From the NCBI GenBank assembly GCA_904502185.1, contig CAJGDX010000101.1, positions 1-6,938 of the forward strand: 6,938 bases of DNA. Direction: 5' to 3'. A program made the position numbers and the translations under genes. The stretch comes from an uncultured Bacteroidaceae bacterium. GTDB lineage: Bacteria; Bacteroidota; Bacteroidia; Bacteroidales; Bacteroidaceae. Below, piece after piece: positions 1-5,870 of the stretch. Within the stretch, counting starts at the first letter, position 1; the number at the start of each line of letters is the position of its first letter. A model generated the notes under the pieces. That model saw only the letters and a program-made list of their open reading frames with translations, ran no database searches and was not told where the DNA came from.

Positions 1-279
1 GATAGTACTGCCCCAAATGATTGCAACCAAAAATTAAGGGTAAAACAGACTTTTGAACTCCTCCGTCTTCAAAAACAAGTTTTTGATATACCTTTCAAAT
101 TCGGCACTCCTTCGGAAAGGAAGTTAGTTCCAACCATTGCACTCAAATTTGCATCAACAAAGGAGTAGGGATTTATACTGACTTAAATATCGAATTTTAA
201 AAGGATTAAATACGTTTACCGGACACCAATAAATACAATGAAAGTTGCGCGTGGTGTAAAACGCTGCTATAATCGTTGT
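1..279. other. Intergenic or edge region with no supported gene
   Basis: This stretch follows the 3' end of the GH95 gene. The plus strand is open in frame 1 from the left edge to a TAG at 166-168 (ending ...ALKFASTKE), so it could be the last 55 codons of a gene starting outside the window, but I recognise no family. The minus strand has two short overlapping frames. One spans 72-182 and contains an ATG at 135-137. The other spans 37-123, has no ATG and ends ...FKSLFYP before a TAA at 34-36. Their composition looks protein-like, which would fit a decayed coding sequence, but this is weak. No intrinsic terminator for the GH95 gene is evident here: only a 4-bp GCGT/ACGC pairing near 250 is visible, with no T-run after it. 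Confidence 0.4.
69..86. repeat. Small AT-rich inverted repeat
   Basis: TCAAAAAC and GTTTTTGA form perfect 8-base arms around a 2-base AA centre. A second, looser pairing lies just downstream (CCTTTC at 91-96 with GAAAGG at 115-120). The arms are AT-rich and no GC-rich stem precedes the T-run, so it is a poor intrinsic terminator. It could be an operator-like palindrome or chance. The function is unknown. Confidence 0.4.
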
Positions 280-2709
280 TTAGCGATGAAACTCGTAAAC
301 CTCACCGGCACGGGTCTCTACGTCATATTCGTAAACCTTGTATAGCTTGGGTTTCTGTGCCATTATCTCTTTTGAAACGAGTGGCGCAGCTATATTCGCA
401 GGGGCATAGAGTCTGTTGGGACAGTCGCCTTCAGCAGGGCATAATCCTTTGCCTTGCAGCGGAGTGTACGAACGCAGGCGCAGCACTCCTCCCACGCGTG
501 ACTCTATCTGTACGCGCTCTATCTGTGCACCGCTCCACGACATATCTACAACGAATCCTCCGCGTGCTACAAGGCCTTTGATGCTGCCTTTATCCCATGA
601 GTCGGGTAGGGCTGGCAGCAGATGTACGGCTCCATCGTGGCTCTGCAACAGCATCTCTGCAACACCTGCTGTAAAGCCGAAGTTGCCGTCAATCTGGAAT
701 GGTGGGTGTGCATCGAACAGGTTGGGGTAGGTGCGTCCGTCTGGGTAGTCACGCTGTCGGCTGTCATCGGGCAGCAGCGACAGCATGTTCTCTATTATGC
801 GGTAGGCGTGGTTGCCGTCCAACATTCGCGCCCAAAAGTTAATTTTCCATCCTATACTCCAGCCTGTGGCTTTGTCACCGCGTTGCAACAGAGTGTTGCG
901 TGCAGCCTGAAATAGCTCGGGGTTGCTGTATGGCGAAATCTGGTTACTAGGGTACAGGCCGTAAAGATGTGAAATGTGGCGATGCTCGTTGCGGGGGTTG
1001 TCAACGTCCGGCAGCCACTCCTGCAATTGGTTGTGTCGCCCAATCTGCATCGGGGGCAGCTGTGCAATGGTCGCTGCTATTGTGTCGCGGTACTCTTTGT
1101 CGCATTCCAGGGCTTCGGCGGCTGCGGCTGCGTTGCTGAGTGCATCGAATACTATCTGGTTGTCCATTGTGCAACCGGCGGTTATCGATGGACCTGCGTA
1201 TCCATGCTCGGGTGAGAGCGATGGTGCTACTACCAGCCATCCATGTTCGGGGTGCTTGACCAGGCAGCTTATGTAAAAGTCGGCACATCCCTTTATCTGT
1301 GGATAGCAGCGTGCAAGAAACTCCTTGTCGCCGCTGAAGAGATAGTGCTGCCACAGGTGAGTTGCCAGCCATGCGCCGCCGTTGGGCCACATTCCATAAT
1401 AGGCTGCATCGACGGGACCGCAGATGCGCCAAAGGTCGGTATTGTGGTGTGCCACCCAGCCTTTAGCTCCGTAAAGTGTCTGTGCTGTGGTGCGTCCGGT
1501 CTCTGAAAGCTCCTTTACCATTGCGAAGAGTGGCTCGTGGGTCTCGGCAAGGTTGGTGACTTCGGCAGGCCAGTAGTTCATTTCGGTGTTGATGTTGATG
1601 GTGTATTTGCTGTCCCATGGTGCATTCATGCTTGCGTTCCATATACCTTGCAGGTTGGCAGGTTGTCCGCCGGGCTGCGAGGCGCTGATGAGCAGGTAGC
1701 GGCCATAGTGGAACATCAGTGCTACCAGTTGCTGGTCGTTGCCGTTGCGGAAATTGCGTACTCTGATGGGGGTGGGGGCTTTTGATGCCTCGCTTTGGGG
1801 CAGTGTCAGGCGCACTCTGTCGAACTGTCGTCTGTATGCCTCTGTGTGTGAGGCAAGCGCCTCGGCATAGGGGCGTTTAAGTGCCTTTTTAATGGCTGTT
1901 GCGTTGCGCTTCTTCTCATTGCCGCTTACATCTTTGTAGTTTACGAAGTTGGTGGCCGCTGCAATGTAAAGTGTAACAGTTGTAGCTTTGCTGATGTGAA
2001 TTTTACTGTCGCTGCTTTTTGTCTTTCCGTCTGTTACAGCCTCTATACGACATTCGGCGCGAAGCGCCGCGGGTATGCCCTCTTGCTCCACGCCCTCGCA
2101 GTTCATAGTCAGAGTGTTGCCTTTGGCGCAGATTGTTGATTTAATGGGGCTTTTGTATCCTACTGACAGGTTCAGCATTTTAGCGCTGTCAGCTTCGAGC
2201 CGTACAACGATTACATTGTCGGTGAGCGATGCGAAGATGGTGCGGCTGTAGCCGATGCCACCTGCCTTGTAGCGTGTGGTTGCTGTGGCATTGCTTATGT
2301 CAAGGTCGCGGTAGTATTCAGTCGCACCTGTGTGTTCCGGAAAATCCAATTCCAATGCGCCCAGCGTCAGATAGCGCATTCCATGCTGTCCGGTGAAAAC
2401 TGTCCGGTCTATCAGGCTCTGCGCCTCGCCGAACTTTTTTCCGAAAATTAGCGTGCGTATCTTCTCTAAATTTTCGAGCAACCGGGGGCTGTCATTGTTG
2501 TGCGGCCCACCTGCCCAGAAAGTCTCTTCGTTCAGTTGTATCTCTTCGTGTCCTATGCCTCCGAATATCATTGCGCCCATGCGCGAGTTTCCAACAGGCA
2601 GGGCTTCCACCCAGGTGCGTGCCGGCTCGGTGTACCACAGTTTCAGATTGTTGGCAAAGGATGTCAGGCTTATAGCCAGAATAAAGATTGATAGTATATG
2701 TTTTTTCAT
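280..2709 (-). CDS. Secreted GH95 glycosidase (alpha-L-fucosidase or alpha-L-galactosidase)
   Basis: This is an inverting exo-glycosidase of family GH95, expected to remove terminal alpha-L-fucose (or alpha-L-galactose) from glycans in the periplasm. The 809-residue protein starts with a type I signal peptide (KK, hydrophobic core, likely cleavage after SFA near residue 19). There is no lipobox Cys. An N-terminal beta-sandwich carries the family hallmarks LPVGNSRMGAM and LNEETFWAGGP. The (alpha/alpha)6 barrel and a C-terminal beta domain follow. Catalytic residues match those of Bifidobacterium bifidum AfcA: N372 and N374 in ININTEMNYWP, general acid E501 in PSLSPEH, and base D674 in FQIDGNFG. 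The ATG at 2709 is chosen because it starts exactly at the signal peptide and lies 7 nt after the mntP stop. The longer TTG frame from 2742 would bury the signal peptide and overlap mntP. No susC/susD homologue is in the window. The two-residues-upstream position T370 leaves the sugar specificity open. Confidence 0.93.
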   Translation of the reverse strand: MKKHILSIFILAISLTSFANNLKLWYTEPARTWVEALPVGNSRMGAMIFGGIGHEEIQLNEETFWAGGPHNNDSPRLLENLEKIRTLIFGKKFGEAQSLIDRTVFTGQHGMRYLTLGALELDFPEHTGATEYYRDLDISNATATTRYKAGGIGYSRTIFASLTDNVIVVRLEADSAKMLNLSVGYKSPIKSTICAKGNTLTMNCEGVEQEGIPAALRAECRIEAVTDGKTKSSDSKIHISKATTVTLYIAAATNFVNYKDVSGNEKKRNATAIKKALKRPYAEALASHTEAYRRQFDRVRLTLPQSEASKAPTPIRVRNFRNGNDQQLVALMFHYGRYLLISASQPGGQPANLQGIWNASMNAPWDSKYTININTEMNYWPAEVTNLAETHEPLFAMVKELSETGRTTAQTLYGAKGWVAHHNTDLWRICGPVDAAYYGMWPNGGAWLATHLWQHYLFSGDKEFLARCYPQIKGCADFYISCLVKHPEHGWLVVAPSLSPEHGYAGPSITAGCTMDNQIVFDALSNAAAAAEALECDKEYRDTIAATIAQLPPMQIGRHNQLQEWLPDVDNPRNEHRHISHLYGLYPSNQISPYSNPELFQAARNTLLQRGDKATGWSIGWKINFWARMLDGNHAYRIIENMLSLLPDDSRQRDYPDGRTYPNLFDAHPPFQIDGNFGFTAGVAEMLLQSHDGAVHLLPALPDSWDKGSIKGLVARGGFVVDMSWSGAQIERVQIESRVGGVLRLRSYTPLQGKGLCPAEGDCPNRLYAPANIAAPLVSKEIMAQKPKLYKVYEYDVETRAGEVYEFHR

Positions 2710-2716
2710 GGTTCTA

Positions 2717-3277
2717 TTATTGCAGGCATGTGTGTTCGACAAGAATTTTTATTCCCAATAGCAGCAGTACGGCGCCACCCAGAAACTCGGCTTTCGATTT
2801 GTAGCGGCTGCCGAATATGTTGCCTATTTTCAGTCCTAAAATTGAGAGCAGGAATGTGGTAGCTCCTATTATCGCCACTGCCGACCATATCTCCACCGAA
2901 AGGACTGCAAACGACACGCCGACGGCCAGTGCGTCGATGCTTGTTGCCACTGCCATCATCAGCATGGTGCGTGCCGAAAAATCGGGGTCGGGTTTGACCT
3001 TTTCGCGCGAAAAGGATTCGCGTATCATGTTCATTCCTATCAATCCCAGGAGGAAAAATGCTATCCAGTGGTCGACAGATGAAACGAAACTGGAGAATGT
3101 TACTCCAAAGTAGAAGCCAATAAGTGGCATCAGTGCCTGAAAGCCTCCGAACCAACTGCCTACGCACAGCGAATGGCGTGCGGTTACCCGTTGCACGGAT
3201 AATCCTTTGGCAATGGCTACAGCAAAGGCGTCCATCGACAGGCCTATTCCGATGATAAGAAGTTCTAAGTATCCCAT
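2717..3277 (-). CDS. mntP: Manganese efflux pump MntP
   Basis: This is an inner-membrane Mn(II) exporter of the MntP (YebN) family, which protects the cell from manganese excess. The 186 residues match the family's usual length of about 188. Six hydrophobic segments are visible, roughly at residues 3-23, 36-58, 67-84, 105-126, 131-150 and 163-181. The two halves each begin with the family motif: GIGLSMDAFAVAIAKG with D16, and ATSIDALAVGVSF with D115. These correspond to the acidic residues needed for transport in E. coli MntP (D16 and D118). The linker around residues 88-100 is charged, as expected for a cytoplasmic loop. The gene sits 33 nt after the nitroreductase stop, too little room for a Mn-sensing yybP-ykoY type riboswitch of its own, so expression probably depends on the operon promoter. 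The GH95 gene follows after 7 nt. Confidence 0.95.
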   Translation of the reverse strand: MGYLELLIIGIGLSMDAFAVAIAKGLSVQRVTARHSLCVGSWFGGFQALMPLIGFYFGVTFSSFVSSVDHWIAFFLLGLIGMNMIRESFSREKVKPDPDFSARTMLMMAVATSIDALAVGVSFAVLSVEIWSAVAIIGATTFLLSILGLKIGNIFGSRYKSKAEFLGGAVLLLLGIKILVEHTCLQ

Positions 3278-3310
3278 TAGGTGTTTATGTGTGTTGTGTG
3301 TGCGTTTGTG

Positions 3311-3949
3311 TTATTTGATGATAAGATCCTCTGCTCGCAGTTTGGGTACATAGTGTATTCCATCCTTGCGGTAGTATGTCTGGCTCTCACCCTCTTTTAT
3401 TTCGACCAGTCTGATATCTTCGCAACTTTTTCCTATGGCTATTATCATCTGTGGCTCCATGCTTAGGTTAAGTTCTTGCTTTATTGCCTCCTTGTCGAAA
3501 GCGCCTATGCAGATGCCTGCAAGCCCCATTTCGGTGGCTCGCAGCAACATGCTTTGCGCCGAGATTCCAAGGTCGATATACACGAATCTGTTGTCATCGG
3601 CATTTGTGCAGATGACAATGAAAGCATTGGGCTCTGTGCCGGGCAGTGGCAGGTTCAGTTCGCGCAATGCGCTTCCCAGTCGTATGTGCGGCAATATTTT
3701 TGCAGCTTCGGTGTGGTTCACCGGACGGAAACGCAGCACCTGACCGTTGCGTGCCGATGGTGTCAGCGTGTTGACCTCTATTATGCTTCGCAACTGATCG
3801 TCGCGGACAATGAATGATGCATCGTAGCCGCGGCAACTTCTGTTCTTTGTGAGCAGGGTGTGCAGGGTAGTCTGTTTGCGTGTGTTGGTGGCTGAGCCTT
3901 TGCGGGCATTGTGCTCCTCCAGTTTTTTGTCAAGATAGTTGTCAGCCAT
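3311..3949 (-). CDS. Nitroreductase-family FMN-dependent oxidoreductase
   Basis: This 212-residue protein belongs to the nitroreductase-like flavin fold. Such enzymes are cytosolic homodimers that bind FMN and reduce nitro compounds, quinones or related substrates with NAD(P)H. The natural substrate cannot be told from sequence. FMN-binding signatures are visible in order: NRSCRGYD (R37, S38, R40), TPSARNGQ (residues 63-70), the helix with D126 and the run GLAGICIGAF (142-151), then the IAIGK strand near 170. The C-terminal stretch YYRKDGIHYVPK is typical of the Bacteroidales members as I remember them. About 30 residues precede the FMN motif and are basic and polar, with no signal peptide. 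The ATG overlaps the stop of the upstream nucleotidase gene by 8 nt, which suggests translational coupling. mntP follows after a 33-nt spacer. Confidence 0.9.
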   Translation of the reverse strand: MADNYLDKKLEEHNARKGSATNTRKQTTLHTLLTKNRSCRGYDASFIVRDDQLRSIIEVNTLTPSARNGQVLRFRPVNHTEAAKILPHIRLGSALRELNLPLPGTEPNAFIVICTNADDNRFVYIDLGISAQSMLLRATEMGLAGICIGAFDKEAIKQELNLSMEPQMIIAIGKSCEDIRLVEIKEGESQTYYRKDGIHYVPKLRAEDLIIK

Positions 3950-4889
3950 TTTCCTGTTCTTCTTTTTCCTTTGTAGCTTCTTTTATTTGTGACGTTGAGT
4001 AGTAGGGTACTTTGCCCGATGGTACATATTTGCTCGATGTTGTCAGATGAGTGTCCTGGTCGTCGAAGAAGATGTGTGCGCCGAAAGCCTTCAGCAGCTC
4101 ATCCTTGCGCAATCCGCCCAAGAAGTATGCTTCGTCTACATATACGCCCCATTTGCGCAGTGTCTTTATCACTCTGAAGTGCGATGGCAGGCTGCGCGAG
4201 GTTACTATTGCCAGACGCAAGGGCGACAGCTCTATGGATGTGGGGAAACACTCCTGTATGGCAGAGAGTTTCATCAGCAGTTTGGCGAAAGGGCCCTCTT
4301 TCAGTGGCTCGTCGGCATGCTCCTTCTCGTATTTGTAGAATGCCTCCATGCCCTCTCTCTTGAAACGGCACTCCGATTCGTCGGAAAATACCACGGCGTC
4401 GGCGTCGAAGGCAATCTTGACGCGGCTGTCCTCGGGGTCGAAATCTGTCGGCGGTGCGTAGATGATGGCTGATGCGCAGATTCCCGAGTCGATGACTCTT
4501 TGTACGTCCTGCTCGTCTTTCGACAGGAAAAGGTCTATTGAGAATGCCTTGAGATATTTCGACAACGACTCTCCGCCCGAAAGTGCCACACGTGTAATGT
4601 CCAGTTTATACTGGTCGAGCGATTTCAGCATGCGCATTCCTGTTTCTGGGCTGTTGCGCGACATCACTACCACCTCCACTATTGGGCGGTTGGCCTGCTT
4701 GTTCAGCTCCAAAAGGCTCTTTACAAGGTAGAATGCAGTACCACGTTCCAGTGGCTCATCCTCGTGAAGCTCCTGATATTCCCTGTATTTCTTTATGCCC
4801 TCGCGTTCGAAAATCTCATTCTCCTTCTCAAGGTCGAAGAGCGCACGCGATGATACACCTATAACTAATCTGCCATCTAAATTTTCCAT
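3942..4889 (-). CDS. Cytosolic 5'-nucleotidase, cN-I type
   Basis: The 315-residue protein matches the 5'-nucleotidase family PF06189 (related to animal cN-I), which dephosphorylates nucleoside monophosphates such as AMP or IMP. Family features are VIGVSSRALFDLE (residues 9-21), the SRNSPETG segment (77-84), TRVALSGGESLSKYLKAF (99-116), the HAD-like FDADAVVFSDESE (161-173, with D162 and D164 as likely motif I acids), and GGLRKDELLKAFGAHIFFDDQ (258-278). A segment near 27-63 resembles one near 176-212 (FEREG...DEPLERG against FKREG...DEPLKEG). The tail is highly charged. The ATG at 4889 is preferred: the frame also opens upstream from a TTG at 4952, but that TTG is the -33 box of a good promoter and would lie upstream of the transcript. 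This is the first gene of the minus-strand operon. It overlaps the nitroreductase gene by 8 nt. Confidence 0.92.
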   Translation of the reverse strand: MENLDGRLVIGVSSRALFDLEKENEIFEREGIKKYREYQELHEDEPLERGTAFYLVKSLLELNKQANRPIVEVVVMSRNSPETGMRMLKSLDQYKLDITRVALSGGESLSKYLKAFSIDLFLSKDEQDVQRVIDSGICASAIIYAPPTDFDPEDSRVKIAFDADAVVFSDESECRFKREGMEAFYKYEKEHADEPLKEGPFAKLLMKLSAIQECFPTSIELSPLRLAIVTSRSLPSHFRVIKTLRKWGVYVDEAYFLGGLRKDELLKAFGAHIFFDDQDTHLTTSSKYVPSGKVPYYSTSQIKEATKEKEEQENG

Positions 4890-4921
4890 AATCTGCAATA
4901 ATTGTCTTTTAATAAGATTCG

Positions 4922-4952
4922 CAAAAATAGCCTTTTTAAGGCTGTAAATCAA
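4922..4952 (-). promoter_or_regulatory. Bacteroidetes-type promoter of the minus-strand operon
   Basis: Read on the minus strand, a TTG -33 box (4952-4950, in the context TGTTG) is followed after 20 nt by TATTTTTG (4929-4922), an exact match to the Bacteroidetes -7 consensus TAnnTTTG. Transcription would start near 4915, giving a 5' untranslated region of about 25 nt before the nucleotidase ATG at 4889. The spacer contains the palindrome GCCTT-AAA-AAGGC (4942-4930) touching the -7 box, a possible operator. Confidence 0.7.
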
Positions 4953-5002
4953 CAGGGAAATGTTCTTTTTGTTTATGATTGTGCGATTTTGCTCTGTTTT
5001 TG

Positions 5003-5034
5003 TTGTGTAATGCAGTGTAAAAGCAATAACTTTG
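5003..5034 (+). promoter_or_regulatory. Bacteroidetes-type promoter of the HAD phosphatase gene
   Basis: TAACTTTG at 5027-5034 matches the -7 consensus TAnnTTTG exactly. A TTG at 5003-5005 (context TTGTTG) lies 21 nt upstream as a -33 box, at the long end of the usual spacing. Transcription would begin near 5041, leaving about 22 nt before the ATG at 5063. It is divergent from the operon promoter, with about 50 bp between the two -33 boxes. Confidence 0.65.
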
Positions 5035-5062
5035 TGTGAAAATTTTAGAAAAGTAAAGTGCG

Positions 5063-5689
5063 ATGATTAAAAATCTGGTATTCGACTTTGGTGGTGTACT
5101 TACCACCATAGACACTGCGCAGGCTATCTCAAGATTCAAACAGCTGGGTCTGCAAGAGCCCGAACAGTATCTTAATGCCTATAAACAGACGGGTATATTC
5201 TTTCAGCTGGAAAATGGTGATATTGACGCTGCGACCTTTACAGCCGAACTTGGCAAGTTGTGTGGTCGCGAAATAGGCTACGAAGAGGCTCTCGATGCAT
5301 GGATGGGCTTTATTGTCAGTGTTGAAACAGAACTTATGGAGTATCTTCAGACTCTGCGCGGAACCTACCGATTGTGTGTGCTCAGCAATACAAATCCTTT
5401 CCTGCAGGGGTGGGCGCGCTCTTCGGCTTTCACCGACTGCGGAAAATCGCTTGATGACTATTTCGACGAGCTTTACCTCAGTTACCTTATGGGATGCTCA
5501 AAACCCACCGAGGAGATTTATCGCAAGATGCTTGCCGATGGAAATATGAAGCCCGAAGAGACACTTTTTGTCGATGATGGTGTAAGGAATATCGAGGCTG
5601 CCGAGGCTGTCGGCATCAAGACGCTTAAGGCTGTCAATGGCCAGGATTGGCGCCCCGAACTTAAGCGTATATTGAAAATTTCAGAGTAA
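5063..5689 (+). CDS. YihX-like HAD-superfamily phosphatase
   Basis: This 208-residue cytosolic protein has the HAD subfamily IA layout: motif I FDFGGVL with nucleophile D8, a helical cap at about residues 15-95, motif II VLSNTN (S108), motif III K147 in GCSKPTEEIY, and motif IV VDDGVRNIEAA (D171, D172). The overall pattern, including the SNTN motif and the segment FDELYLSYLMGCSKP, resembles E. coli YihX, an alpha-D-glucose-1-phosphate phosphatase. The substrate here is an inference and could be another sugar phosphate or a flavin or nucleotide phosphate. The position two after D8 is Gly instead of the Asp of classical HAD phosphatases, as also seen in YihX. The gene has its own promoter and is followed by a strong terminator, so it is probably monocistronic. 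The ATG gives the expected motif I distance from the N-terminus. Confidence 0.9.
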   Translation: MIKNLVFDFGGVLTTIDTAQAISRFKQLGLQEPEQYLNAYKQTGIFFQLENGDIDAATFTAELGKLCGREIGYEEALDAWMGFIVSVETELMEYLQTLRGTYRLCVLSNTNPFLQGWARSSAFTDCGKSLDDYFDELYLSYLMGCSKPTEEIYRKMLADGNMKPEETLFVDDGVRNIEAAEAVGIKTLKAVNGQDWRPELKRILKISE

Positions 5690-5750
5690 AGTCAATAAAT
5701 TTTATACTTTATGTGCCGGAATGTGTAAGTATGTAAATGTGTTGAAACAT

Positions 5751-5783
5751 AGGGTGTTACCGATTGGTGACACTCTTTTTTTT
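5751..5783 (+). terminator. Intrinsic terminator after the HAD gene
   Basis: AGGGTGTTACC (5751-5761) and GGTGACACTCT (5766-5776) form an 11-bp stem with two G-T wobbles and a GATT tetraloop, followed directly by eight Ts (5776-5783). It lies 62 nt after the HAD stop codon. On the opposite strand no T-run follows, so it works in one direction and isolates the HAD gene from pckA. Confidence 0.9.
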
Positions 5784-5811
5784 GTGTGGGGCACTCTCTT
5801 TTTTGCGAGCA

Positions 5812-5831
5812 TTAAGGAAAAATTTCTTTAA
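5812..5831. repeat. Inverted repeat just upstream of the pckA promoter
   Basis: TTAAGGAAA (5812-5820) and TTTCTTTAA (5823-5831) pair over nine positions with one G-T mismatch (as DNA, one base off perfect symmetry) around an AA centre. It ends 4 nt before the -33 box of pckA, a place where an activator or repressor dimer could bind. AT-rich sequence makes chance symmetry fairly likely. Confidence 0.4.
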
Positions 5832-5835
5832 TTCC

Positions 5836-5866
5836 TTTGCAAATTACACAAAAAGGTATATCTTTG
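5836..5866 (+). promoter_or_regulatory. Bacteroidetes-type promoter of pckA
   Basis: TTTG (5836-5839), 19 nt, then TATCTTTG (5859-5866) is a full match to the Bacteroidetes sigma-ABfr consensus TTTG-N19-TAnnTTTG, and the best promoter in the window. Transcription should start near 5871-5874, giving a leader of about 150 nt before the pckA ATG at 6023. The strength fits a highly expressed central metabolic gene. Confidence 0.8.
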
Positions 5867-5870
5867 CACT

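Noticed and set aside
69..86. The inverted repeat as an intrinsic terminator.
   Set aside because: The stem contains only AT-rich pairs, and the T-run is part of the stem and not downstream of it.
2710..2742. An 11-residue N-terminal extension of the GH95 protein starting from TTG at 2742.
   Set aside because: It overlaps mntP and places polar residues ahead of an otherwise perfect signal peptide that begins at the ATG at 2709.
276..2761. Many plus-strand open frames of 60-122 codons opposite the GH95 gene.
   Set aside because: They lie antisense to a well-supported gene, have no recognisable motifs or promoters, and arise from its codon composition.
2706..3167. A 153-codon minus-strand frame overlapping mntP.
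   Set aside because: It is a different frame of the clearly recognisable mntP gene, rich in Arg and Ser and with no family features.
4047..4472. A 141-codon plus-strand frame opposite the nucleotidase gene.
   Set aside because: It is antisense to a recognised conserved protein, with Cys- and Gly-rich low-quality sequence and no upstream TAnnTTTG box identified.
4936..5139. A 67-codon minus-strand frame across the divergent promoter region.
   Set aside because: It runs through both promoters and the start of the HAD gene and matches nothing recognisable.
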